Positions 6,049 to 13,719 of a DNA stretch of 32,048 nucleotides are shown here, one piece after another. The stretch is from an uncultured Bacillota bacterium (lineage in GTDB: Bacteria; Bacillota; Dehalobacteriia; UBA4068; UBA4997). The notes beneath the pieces were generated by a model. The model was given only the letters and a program-made list of their open reading frames with translations, did no database searches and was not told the DNA's origin. The stretch lies in contig CAQWMM010000026.1 of assembly GCA_948907985.1 (NCBI GenBank), positions 1-32,048 of the forward strand, given 5' to 3'. Within the stretch, counting starts at the first letter, position 1; each line of letters begins with the position of its first letter. Position numbers and translations under genes: made by a program.

Positions 6049-6827
6049 TGTTAGGACGCAAAAAAAATATTTCTAACAATGATTGGCTGGCTGCCGTGGC
6101 GCAAATTGAGCGGCTGGTTTCCCGGCAAGAGCTTGCAGCTGCTGTTGATTTGGTTATTGCAGATATACAATGCAAAACAGCCGGCCAAAAGGCGGCCTAT
6201 GCCTGGAGCGGCGGCAAGGATAGTCTGGTGTTGGGGCATATTTGCGAGCAGGCAGGGATTACTGATTGTATGCTGGCCGTTTGTGATTTGGAATATCCAG
6301 CCTTTGAAAAGTGGCTTTTGGCCAACAAGCCGGTTGGCTGTTCGGTTATCAATACCGGGCAAAATTTAGATTGGCTGGCTAAGCATACGGAGATGTTGTT
6401 TCCGCAAAACTCGGCAGTGGCCGGGCGTTGGTTTGCCATGGTGCAGCATAAGGCGCAGTGCAGCTATTTTAAGCAGAACAATTTGGACGTGCTGCTGTTG
6501 GGCCGCCGGCGCGCGGACGGTAATTTTGTGGGACGCGGCGCTAATATTTATACTGACAGTAAAGGCGTTAGCCGATATAGTCCGCTGGCGGATTGGAGCC
6601 ACGAGCAGATATTGGCCTATATTCATTATCATCAGTTGGCATTGCCGCCAATATACGGCTGGAAAAATGGCTATTTATGCGGCACTCATCCCTGGCCGGC
6701 CAGACAATGGACGGGAAGTATACAAAACGGCTGGCAGGAAATTTACGATATTGACAAGTCGGTTGTTGAGGCGGCGGCAGCCGAAATTGCAAGCGCCGGT
6801 ACCTTTTTAAAGGAGGTGCAGGCATGA
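6048..6827 (+). CDS. PAPS-reductase-like PP-loop protein (first copy)
   Basis: A 259-residue member of the PAPS reductase/ATP-pyrophosphatase superfamily, which binds ATP or adenylyl-sulfate through a PP-loop; here SGGKDS at residues 54-59. LLGRRRADGNF at about 150-160 matches the arginine-rich phosphate-binding stretch (GxRxxE/D) of the family. The C-terminal ECGLH cysteine motif of true PAPS reductases is absent; only CGTHPW at 211-216 recalls it, so ordinary sulfate reduction is unlikely. I chose ATG 6048 (GGAGG at 6032-6036, TAATG overlap with the transporter stop) over in-frame starts lying inside the transporter gene. It shares four bases with the following ParB-like gene. Confidence 0.85.
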   Translation: MLGRKKNISNNDWLAAVAQIERLVSRQELAAAVDLVIADIQCKTAGQKAAYAWSGGKDSLVLGHICEQAGITDCMLAVCDLEYPAFEKWLLANKPVGCSVINTGQNLDWLAKHTEMLFPQNSAVAGRWFAMVQHKAQCSYFKQNNLDVLLLGRRRADGNFVGRGANIYTDSKGVSRYSPLADWSHEQILAYIHYHQLALPPIYGWKNGYLCGTHPWPARQWTGSIQNGWQEIYDIDKSVVEAAAAEIASAGTFLKEVQA

Positions 6828-7465
6828 AGATTATCCAGAAAAATTTAGCCGATTTGCAGCGGCCGGAGCGCAACGTGCGGGTACACAACGCCAAACAGCT
6901 GCAAGAATTTCAGCGGTCATTAAAAATGTTTGGGCAAATAAGGCCGCTGGTTATTGATGAGGCCGGGGTTATTCTGGCTGGCAACGGACTTTATGAGGCA
7001 ATGTTGGCGCTTGATTATATTAAGGCGGATTGTTATGTGGCCGCCGGTTTAAGCGAGGCGCAGAAAAAAAAGTTAATGCTGGCCGATAACCGCATTTATG
7101 ATTTGGGCTGTGATGATATTGATACGCTGGACGCTTTTATTAAAGAATTGGGCGGCGATGTGGATATTCCCGGCTTTGACGCGGAGCTTTTGCAGGCCTT
7201 GGCTTTGGAGGCGGAAGCCGCCAGCGAGGCTTTATGTGAGTATGGCGTGATTGACGAGGCCAAAACGGCGGAAATTAGGAATACGCACGAGCGCTATCAA
7301 ATGCAGGAGCAGACTTTGACCGATAGGCCGAATGTTTCGGATGGCGTTTCAGAGCCGCGGCTAGCGGAGAATGTGCCGAATGTGTCAAGCCCGCCGCCCG
7401 TATCGGCGGAAAGCAGCCGGCCGTTTGTGGTTTGTCCAAAGTGTGGTGAGCGGATATGGCTTTAA
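6824..7465 (+). CDS. ParB-like protein with C-terminal Cys pair (first copy)
   Basis: A 213-residue protein with an N-terminal ParB/sulfiredoxin-fold domain, residues 1-120. It shows GQIRPLVID, GVILAGNGLYEAM (in place of the GERR box), then LMLADNRIYDLG and PGFDAELLQAL, as in phage ParB-methylase fusions. The methylase part is missing. Instead a Pro/Ser-rich linker (about 160-200) leads to a lone CPKCGE at 204-209, half of a zinc ribbon. It overlaps the genes on both sides (ATGA at 6824, 10 bases at 7456). AAAGGAGG at 6808-6815 gives a good ribosome site. DNA, CTP or serine/ATP binding are all possible for this fold. Confidence 0.8.
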   Translation: MKIIQKNLADLQRPERNVRVHNAKQLQEFQRSLKMFGQIRPLVIDEAGVILAGNGLYEAMLALDYIKADCYVAAGLSEAQKKKLMLADNRIYDLGCDDIDTLDAFIKELGGDVDIPGFDAELLQALALEAEAASEALCEYGVIDEAKTAEIRNTHERYQMQEQTLTDRPNVSDGVSEPRLAENVPNVSSPPPVSAESSRPFVVCPKCGERIWL

Positions 7466-8607
7466 AGCGTATAAGCTCCAGCATAAATGTATTGACAGCT
7501 GCCCGGCAGCGTATAAAAAATGTGTTCGCTAACGGCGTGCCGGTTTATTTATCTTTTTCCGCCGGCAAAGACAGCATTGTTTTAGCTGATTTAATCTATC
7601 AATTAATCCGGAACGGTGAGATTAACCCAGCCCTGCTGACAGTGGTTTTTATTGATGAAGAGGCAATTTTTGATTGTGTGGAAGAGGCGGCCAAAGAATG
7701 GCGACAAAAGTTTTTGCTGGCCGGGGCGGCTTTTAAGTGGTGGTGCATTGAAGTTCGGCATTATAACTGTTTTAATGAGCTGGCCAATGATGAAAGCTTT
7801 ATTTGCTGGGATAGATACAAACAGGATGTTTGGGTGCGGCGGCCGCCGGCATTTGCTATTCGGGAACACTCCCGGCTTAGGCCGCGAATGGAGAGCTATC
7901 AGGAGTTTTTGCCCAAGGCGACCAAGGATGGTATTATGATAACCGGCGTTCGGGCGGCGGAATCTATTCAGCGAATGCAGTATATGGCAAAGCTGAATAT
8001 GGGCATTAAAGGTATTACCAAGCACAATACCATATATCCGATTTATGATTGGAAAAACGCCGATGTTTGGCTTTATCTTAAAGAGCGTCAGTTGGCTATT
8101 CCGGATGTTTATTTGAAAATGTATCAGGTGGGTGTTAACCGGAATAATTTGCGGGTATCGCAGTTCTTTTCGATTGATACGGCGCGCTCCCTGGTACAGC
8201 TTAACGAATACTATCCGGATTTAATGGAGCGGATAATCAAGCGCGAGCCTAACGCCTATCTGGCCGCTTTGTATTGGGACACGGAAATGTTTGGACGCAG
8301 CACAGCAAACCGGCGCAAAAATGATACCCAGCCGGATAAAGACTATAAGGCCTTGCTGGTGAAAATGTTTGCCGATATGCCACGATATTTTAATACGCCG
8401 CATAAAATGAGCGTTGCGAAAAACTATCGTAACCTGTTTATCAAAACCGCTTTATTTGCCACTCCGGCAGATTACAGGAAAATGTATGAGGCATTAATTG
8501 GCGGCGATCCTAAAAAGCGTTCCTATCGGGCAATCGGTCGGATTATTTATGGCCGTTTTTACAGCAGCAGCAAGAAAATTGGAAAGGAGCCAAAGCGTTG
8601 TGAGTAA
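7456..8607 (+). CDS. IbrA-like PAPS reductase family protein (DUF3440 type, second copy)
   Basis: A 383-residue PP-loop protein with SAGKDS at residues 35-40, followed by VVFIDEEAIFD near 64-73. The middle (GVRAAESIQRMQY, YPIYDWKNADVWLYL) is typical of PAPS-reductase-like ATP pyrophosphatases. The C-terminal half carries YLKMYQVGVNRNNLRVSQFF, characteristic of the IbrA/DUF3440 branch. E. coli IbrA works with the ParB-like IbrB in control of gene expression, by an unknown mechanism. The next gene is indeed an IbrB-like protein, overlapping by 8 bases. It is longer than, and only distantly similar to, the PP-loop protein at 6048. Confidence 0.87.
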   Translation: MALKRISSSINVLTAARQRIKNVFANGVPVYLSFSAGKDSIVLADLIYQLIRNGEINPALLTVVFIDEEAIFDCVEEAAKEWRQKFLLAGAAFKWWCIEVRHYNCFNELANDESFICWDRYKQDVWVRRPPAFAIREHSRLRPRMESYQEFLPKATKDGIMITGVRAAESIQRMQYMAKLNMGIKGITKHNTIYPIYDWKNADVWLYLKERQLAIPDVYLKMYQVGVNRNNLRVSQFFSIDTARSLVQLNEYYPDLMERIIKREPNAYLAALYWDTEMFGRSTANRRKNDTQPDKDYKALLVKMFADMPRYFNTPHKMSVAKNYRNLFIKTALFATPADYRKMYEALIGGDPKKRSYRAIGRIIYGRFYSSSKKIGKEPKRCE

Positions 8608-9133
8608 TAAAAACGAAATGGATTTGTTCGCGCCCTTAAACTCATTGCAGTGGGTAGAGCGCGAGCGGCTAAAGCCAAATGATTATAACCCAAACAAAGT
8701 GAGCCGGGATAATTTGCAGTTGCTTTTACAGTCTATTCTAACTAATGGCTGGACGCTGCCGATTGTTGTCCGGCCAGATTATACGATTATAGACGGTTTT
8801 CACCGCTGGACGGTTGCAGGAATGGAGCCGCTAAAAACCAGGCTGGCCGGCAGGGTGCCGGTGGTAGTTGTGGCCCATAAGGACAGTAGCGAAGATATAT
8901 ACGGCACCATAACGCATAACCGAGCCAGAGGCACACACCTTTTGGAGCCTATGAAAGCTATTGTTAAACGCCTTTTAGAGGAAGAAAAATCAGTGCAGGA
9001 AATAGGTAAACAGCTTGGTATGCGCCCGGAGGAAGTCTTTAGATTATCCGATTTTTCGCGTGAGGATTTTCTGGCTTTAATGGCTAAAGGCAATAATGCT
9101 TACAGCCAGGCGGAAATACTGTTGAACGTCTGA
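8600..9133 (+). CDS. IbrB-like ParB domain protein (second copy)
   Basis: A 177-residue ParB/Srx-fold protein. The GTG start at 8600 overlaps the end of the IbrA-like gene; AAAGGAG at 8583-8589 lies 10 bases before it. Residues about 15-115 form the ParB-like core, with NGWTLPIVVR, IIDGFHRW at 63-70 and ITHNRARGTH at 104-113, the last being characteristic of the IbrB branch and phage relatives. The C-terminal part (about 115-155) looks like a helix-turn-helix (SVQEIGKQLGMRPEEVFRL), so DNA binding is likely. As the partner of the upstream PP-loop protein it closes the five-gene cassette; 130 bases later the terminase genes begin. Confidence 0.85.
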   Translation: MSNKNEMDLFAPLNSLQWVERERLKPNDYNPNKVSRDNLQLLLQSILTNGWTLPIVVRPDYTIIDGFHRWTVAGMEPLKTRLAGRVPVVVVAHKDSSEDIYGTITHNRARGTHLLEPMKAIVKRLLEEEKSVQEIGKQLGMRPEEVFRLSDFSREDFLALMAKGNNAYSQAEILLNV

Positions 9134-9263
9134 AAAAAGGTACTGGGAAAGCGTTTGGCCCTAATGCGGGTTCGCTGACGCCCGAAATTTATACAGTTAG
9201 AAAAAAAATTTTTTTGGTAACTTTAATTGAAAATTTGTTTTTGAATGGGGGTAAACAAAAAAA
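9134..9263 (+). other. non-coding region before terminase; candidate packaging (cos) region
   Basis: No gene is seen in these 130 bases. The first half has an imperfect hairpin, CGGG (9167-9170) with CCCG (9181-9184) and inner CG pairs. The second half is AT-rich and has a perfect A8T7 tract at 9201-9215, which would bend DNA. In lambda-like phages with Nu1/GpA-type terminases the cohesive end site and the small-subunit binding sites lie just upstream of the small terminase gene, so this is the place to look. The cleavage site itself cannot be recognised. Confidence 0.35.
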
Positions 9264-9881
9264 ATGGCAGCAAATAAGCCGGCAGTTATTGTTGATGACG
9301 ATGTGGTTTATCTGACGCGCCCCGGCTTGACAATTTACGTTAAAACAGCGGATTTGTGTCGGCTGATTGGCAAAAGCAATCAGTGGGTGGGGCAGCTGGT
9401 GAGCCAGGGGACCTTGCATAAAAAGAAAACGCCGCACGGTTTAATGTTTGAGCTGGCCGACAGTATGCCGGATTATTGCGCTATGCTGAACGCCAGGGCG
9501 GAGCCGGAAAAAAGCGAGGCCGATTTGAAAAGAGAAAACGCCAAAAGCACGGCGGAAATAAGCTTAAAAGTGTCTAGGGCGACTATTGCCCAGCTGGAGG
9601 CGGCGGAGTTACAGGGCAAAATGCACCGTTCCGAGGACGTGGCGGCGCTGACCGAGGATTTAATTTTTGTGCTGCGCAGTATGCTGACGGCTTTGCCGGG
9701 GCGGCTGGCGGTGGATGTGGCGGCTGCGGATAGCGCGGCGGAGGCGGCGGATATTATTCGCCGGGAGGTGCATTTGATTATGGCGGAGATTGCCAAGTAT
9801 CGCTATGATCCAGCCAAATATGAAGAGAGGGTGCGGGAGCGCAAAAAATGGGAGGCGGCGGAGACGGAAAATGACGAATAA
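9264..9881 (+). CDS. terS: terminase small subunit (Nu1-like)
   Basis: A 205-residue DNA-packaging protein that would recognise the phage packaging site and bring the large subunit to it. A winged-helix-like N-terminal region holds TADLCRLIGKSNQWVGQLVSQGTL (residues about 28-51), followed by a long charged helical middle (80-125, coiled coil) and a helical C-terminus. This matches lambda Nu1-like proteins. GGGGG at 9247-9251 is a somewhat distant ribosome site for ATG 9264. It overlaps the large subunit gene by 11 bases. Confidence 0.85.
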   Translation: MAANKPAVIVDDDVVYLTRPGLTIYVKTADLCRLIGKSNQWVGQLVSQGTLHKKKTPHGLMFELADSMPDYCAMLNARAEPEKSEADLKRENAKSTAEISLKVSRATIAQLEAAELQGKMHRSEDVAALTEDLIFVLRSMLTALPGRLAVDVAAADSAAEAADIIRREVHLIMAEIAKYRYDPAKYEERVRERKKWEAAETENDE

Positions 9882-11814
9882 ACGGGCTAAAGAACTGGCG
9901 CGCTTAAATGGTTTGTTGACCAAAGTTTTGGCCAATATGCGGCCGCCGGCGGATTTGACGGTTACGGAGTGGGCGGAGCAGAACCGCCGCTTGTCGCCGG
10001 AGAGCAGCGCCGAGGCCGGAGCCTGGCGCGTCAGCCGCACGCCGTATCTGCGGGAACCTCTGGACGCTTTTGCCGATCCTAAGGTGCGTCGGCTGGTGTT
10101 GGTTTCTTCCTCGCAGGTGGGCAAGAGCGAATTTGAAAACAATTTAATCGCCTATATCATTGCCCAGGACCCCGGCAGCATTTTGTTTATCCACCCGTAT
10201 AGCACCGATGCCAAGGAATATTCCAAGCTGCGTATTGCGCCGATGATTCGGGACTGCCCGGAGCTGCGCCGCAGGGTGGCCGCGCCGAAAAGCCGCGACA
10301 GCAACAATACAGTGCTGCAAAAGGTTTATCCGGGCGGTATTTTAACGATGTGCGGCTCCACCGAGGCGCACGCCCTGGCCTCCAAGCCGGTGCGTTATGT
10401 GTTCGGTGATGAACGCGACCGTTGGGCCAGCAGCGCGGGCAATGAGGGCGATCCCTGGCAACTGGCAATGGCGCGGCAGATTACTTTTTACAATGCCAAG
10501 GCGGTGGAGGTCAGCACGCCGACCGTTAAAGGCCACAGCGCGATTGAGGATTCTTTTCTGGCCGGCACGCAGGAGCGCTGGTGCGTGCAATGCCCGCATT
10601 GCGGCGGCTATCACGATATTCGTTTCAGCGATATACGCTACGATGTGCAGACGCAGGGCGAGGCCGGCAAAAAACATTATCAGGTCAGCAATATTAACTA
10701 TATGTGCCCGGAATGTGCCTGCCTTGCTGACGAAAAAACGATGAAGCGGCAGCCGGCCAAATGGATTGCCGAAAAGCCGGCGGCCTATCAGCGGGGTGTG
10801 CGCTCCTTTTGGCTAAACTCTTTTGTCAGCCCCTGGGCCAGCTGGGAAAGCAGCATTTTGCAATATCTGGAATCCGAGGGCAGCAGTACCAAAAGGCAGG
10901 TGGTTTTCAATACGCTTTTTGGCGAGCTTTGGGAGGACCGGGAGGGACTGACCAGTGAAGATAGTCTTTTAAGCCGGCGTGAGGAATATACGGCGGAGCT
11001 GCCGGACGGCGTTTTGGTGATTACCTGCGGCGTGGATACGCAAAACGACCGCCTGGAATATGAATTGCTGGGGCACGGGCATTTTGGCGAAACCTGGGGG
11101 CTGGAAAAGGGTATAATCTGGGGCCGGCCGGACAGCGATGAGCCCTGGCAGCAGCTGGACGCCGTGATAGATAAGATTTATCATTTTGCGGACGGCGTGG
11201 GCCTGCGTGTCAGTATGACGTTTGTGGACGAGGGCGGTCTTTTTTCCCAGGACGTGCGGCAACAGTGTCAAAAGCGGCTGGCGAAAAAGGTATTTTGTAT
11301 CAAGGGTTTGCCGGGTATGAGCAAGCCCTTTACTGCGCCGCCTAAAAAGCAGAAGATTGTGGTTAAGGAGCGGGTGGTTGGTTATTGCTGGCAGTATCAG
11401 ATAGGCGTGGATTCCGGCAAGCAGATTATTATGGATAATCTAAAGGTACAAACTCCCGGCGCCAAGTACTGTCATTTTCCCAGGCGCGAGGATTACGGCC
11501 AGGCATATTTTACCGGCCTGTTATCCGAGCATTTGGTTTATGATGAGAAGAGAAAGGACCAGCACTGGAGCTGGCAGGTAATTTCCGGCCACGAGCGTAA
11601 CGAGCCGCTGGATTGCCGCAACTATGCGCTGGCGGCTTTTAAGGCCTTGGCTAAGGATTTGGACAAGATTGACCGCGAATTGCAGGCCAGCCGGGGCCGG
11701 GTGGTACCTGCCCAAACGCCCGGCGGGCAAACCGGGCAGGCCGCCTCAACGCCCCCAAAGCAGCCAAAAGCTAAACCCCGACGGGGGTTAAAGGATTATT
11801 ATGACGATTGGTAA
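9871..11814 (+). CDS. terL: terminase large subunit, GpA family
   Basis: A 647-residue packaging motor and nuclease of the lambda gpA type. The N-terminal ATPase shows the Walker A-like SSSQVGKSE at residues 79-87 and a Walker B region RYVFGDERDRW at 175-185. A zinc-ribbon-like pair (CPHCG and CPECAC) lies near 245-285. The C-terminal nuclease has VITCGVDTQNDRLEYEL and, further on, FVDEGG. I place the start at ATG 9871, not at any earlier in-frame codon, because it overlaps terS slightly and the protein then opens as the family does. A Pro/Lys-rich tail ends it. This terminase class usually cuts at cos sites. Confidence 0.95.
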   Translation: MTNKRAKELARLNGLLTKVLANMRPPADLTVTEWAEQNRRLSPESSAEAGAWRVSRTPYLREPLDAFADPKVRRLVLVSSSQVGKSEFENNLIAYIIAQDPGSILFIHPYSTDAKEYSKLRIAPMIRDCPELRRRVAAPKSRDSNNTVLQKVYPGGILTMCGSTEAHALASKPVRYVFGDERDRWASSAGNEGDPWQLAMARQITFYNAKAVEVSTPTVKGHSAIEDSFLAGTQERWCVQCPHCGGYHDIRFSDIRYDVQTQGEAGKKHYQVSNINYMCPECACLADEKTMKRQPAKWIAEKPAAYQRGVRSFWLNSFVSPWASWESSILQYLESEGSSTKRQVVFNTLFGELWEDREGLTSEDSLLSRREEYTAELPDGVLVITCGVDTQNDRLEYELLGHGHFGETWGLEKGIIWGRPDSDEPWQQLDAVIDKIYHFADGVGLRVSMTFVDEGGLFSQDVRQQCQKRLAKKVFCIKGLPGMSKPFTAPPKKQKIVVKERVVGYCWQYQIGVDSGKQIIMDNLKVQTPGAKYCHFPRREDYGQAYFTGLLSEHLVYDEKRKDQHWSWQVISGHERNEPLDCRNYALAAFKALAKDLDKIDRELQASRGRVVPAQTPGGQTGQAASTPPKQPKAKPRRGLKDYYDDW

Positions 11815-11825
11815 GGTGATGTGAT

Positions 11826-12080
11826 TTGGACAAAACAGAATTAAAAGCCAGGCTGGAGTTTCGCAGAGCAGCCTTGCAGAAATTACGCGAGGCTTATCTG
11901 GAGCTGGTGAGCGGCAATGTTAAAAGTTACGCCCTGCCGGACCGGCAGCTGACGCGGCTGGATTTGCCGGCTTTGGCGCAGGAAATTGCCAAAACGGAAA
12001 AACAGATTGATGGACTGGCCGCTCAGTTGGCCGGCGGCAGCGCGCGCCGGGCTTTTGGCATTTTGCCGCGCGATTGGTAA
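11826..12080 (+). CDS. gpW-like head-tail joining protein (DUF6148 type)
   Basis: An 84-residue helical protein between terminase and portal. The pattern of a leading helix, then SGNVKSYALPDRQLTRLDL, then another helix matches gpW/DUF6148-like proteins, which sit under the portal ring and prepare the head for tail attachment. It starts at TTG 11826, with AAGGTGAT six bases before. There is no ATG or GTG in frame nearby. Length is usual for the family. Confidence 0.75.
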   Translation: MDKTELKARLEFRRAALQKLREAYLELVSGNVKSYALPDRQLTRLDLPALAQEIAKTEKQIDGLAAQLAGGSARRAFGILPRDW

Positions 12081-12081
12081 C

Positions 12082-12102
12082 GGGAGGGAGGGAACAGCCA
12101 TT
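12082..12102 (+). promoter_or_regulatory. strong ribosome site with a probable ATT start codon (portal)
   Basis: GGGAGGGAGGGA at 12082-12093 stands six bases before ATT at 12100-12102, in the portal frame. The first in-frame ATG downstream is near 12288, well inside the conserved portal region. Upstream in-frame codons lie inside the preceding gene and have no ribosome site. ATT therefore fits best as the start. Confidence 0.55.
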
Positions 12103-13719
12103 TATTTAGATAAAAAATCCGGGTTATATCTGCCCTACAAAGGAATACGGGGCGCGCCGCAGGCTAAGGGTTACAGCGAGGCCGGGGCCAGCTCCAGCCG
12201 CCGGGCCCTTAAAGGTTTTAAGCCCAGCAGCGGCTCGCCCAATGAGGATATTAATTATAACAACCAGATTCTGCGCCAGCGGGCCCGTATGCTTTATATG
12301 GCTTCGCCGGTGGCCGGGGCGGCGATTAATACCAACCGTACCAAGGTTATTGGCACCGGCCTGACGCTGAAAAGCAGCATTGACCGGGAAACGCTGGGCC
12401 TGTCCGCCGAGGCGGCCAAAGAATGGCAGCAGCACACCGAAAGGGAATTTCGGCTTTGGGCCGGCAAAAAGCAAAATTGCGATGCGCTGGGCCTGAACAA
12501 TTTTGAGGGTTTGCAGCAACTGGCTTTAATATCCTGGCTGATGAACGGCGATAGCTTTGCTTTGATTAAGCAGGGGCGGCCCAACCGAATGAACCCCTAT
12601 ACGCTGCGTATCCATTTAATTGAGGCCGACCGGGTGGCCACGCCGGGGAAATCGGCGGGCTGGGCGCTTATCGGCAGCACCGACGGGCGGAACTCCAGCA
12701 ATAACAACCGCATTTTTGACGGCGTGGAGGTTGACGCGGCGGGGCAGGTTTTGGCCTACCATATCCGCAACACTTATCCTTTTCAGCTGACGGCGGAGCA
12801 AACCAAATGGCAGCGGGTGGCGGCTTATGGCGAGCGCACCGGGCTGCCGAACATCCTGCATATTATGAATAATGAACGCTGCGACCAATATCGCGGCGTT
12901 TCTTATTTGGCGCCGGTGATTGAGCCGCTTTTGCAGCTGCGTCGCTACACTGAAAGCGAGCTGATGGCGGCCCTGGTGCAATCTTTCTTTTCCGCCTGGA
13001 TTTACACAGAAAATGATACCAGCGGTTTACCCATTAACGAGGTTGGTGATGTTGTTGGAGTCGGCGGCGAGAATTACGCTACGGAGAGGCTGGCCGGTGA
13101 AAATGAATACCAAATGGGGCCGGGGACTATAGCGCATTTGGGGCCTAATGAGAAGATTACTTTTGGCAATCCCAACATTCCAACAGCCGGCTTTGAAAAC
13201 TTTGTGAAAACGATTAGCCGGATGATTGGCGCAGATTTGGAAGTTCCCTATGACGTGCTGCTGAAAGAGTTTAACAGCTCCTATTCAGCCAGCCGGGGTG
13301 CGCTGCTGGAGGCTTGGGAAAGTATGAAAATGCGCCGCGCCTGGTTTGTGGATGATTTTTGCCAGCCGGTTTATGAAATTTGGCTGGCCGAAGCCGTGGC
13401 CTTGGGGCGTGTTAAAGCCCCCGGCTTTTTTGACAATCCTCTGCTGCGGGCCGCCTGGAGCAATGCGCGTTGGATTGGCCCCATTCAAGGCCAGCTGGAT
13501 CCGCTGAAAGAGGCTAAGGCGGCAGTGCTGCTGATTAACCGGGGCATTAAGACGCACGAGCAGGTTACGCGGGAGCTGGGCGGCGGCGATTGGGAGGCCA
13601 ATGTGGAGCAGGTGAAGCGGGAAAATGAGCTGCTGCGGCAGGCTGGCTGCCTGGATTTTGCCGGTTTGGAGCAAGGCATTTTGTTAGAAAAGGAGGCGGA
13701 TAATGAGAAGACAGATTAA
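12100..13719 (+). CDS. portal protein, lambda family
   Basis: A portal of about 539 residues that forms the ring at the head vertex through which DNA passes. It has SSSRRALKGFKPSSGSPNEDI near the N-terminus, ARMLYMASPVAGAAINTNRTKVIGTGL (lambda-portal hallmark) around residues 64-90, RIHLIEADRV, and IGADLEVPYDVLLKEFNSSYSASRGALLEAW in the C-terminal half. The likely start is ATT 12100 because the open frame before it reads through the gpW-like gene with no usable ribosome site. It overlaps the protease gene by 17 bases. Confidence 0.92.
   Translation: MYLDKKSGLYLPYKGIRGAPQAKGYSEAGASSSRRALKGFKPSSGSPNEDINYNNQILRQRARMLYMASPVAGAAINTNRTKVIGTGLTLKSSIDRETLGLSAEAAKEWQQHTEREFRLWAGKKQNCDALGLNNFEGLQQLALISWLMNGDSFALIKQGRPNRMNPYTLRIHLIEADRVATPGKSAGWALIGSTDGRNSSNNNRIFDGVEVDAAGQVLAYHIRNTYPFQLTAEQTKWQRVAAYGERTGLPNILHIMNNERCDQYRGVSYLAPVIEPLLQLRRYTESELMAALVQSFFSAWIYTENDTSGLPINEVGDVVGVGGENYATERLAGENEYQMGPGTIAHLGPNEKITFGNPNIPTAGFENFVKTISRMIGADLEVPYDVLLKEFNSSYSASRGALLEAWESMKMRRAWFVDDFCQPVYEIWLAEAVALGRVKAPGFFDNPLLRAAWSNARWIGPIQGQLDPLKEAKAAVLLINRGIKTHEQVTRELGGGDWEANVEQVKRENELLRQAGCLDFAGLEQGILLEKEADNEKTD

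Noticed and set aside
6048..8607. Host sulfate assimilation genes (cysH)
   Set aside because: The ECGLH motif of true PAPS reductases is missing, no sulfurylase or sulfite reductase is present, and the flanks are phage genes.
4675..9133. Reading the cassette as a classical Dnd or Ssp phosphorothioation system
   Set aside because: There is no cysteine desulfurase, DndD-like ATPase, DndE or restriction partner; only the PP-loop superfamily is shared with DndC.
6824..9133. ParB genes as plasmid-type partition of a phage-plasmid
   Set aside because: No ParA ATPase is next to them and no parS-like repeats are seen; the ParB boxes are of the phage/IbrB type.
11986..12099. N-terminal extension of the portal protein
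   Set aside because: It lies in another frame of the gpW-like gene, has no ribosome site and no portal-like sequence.
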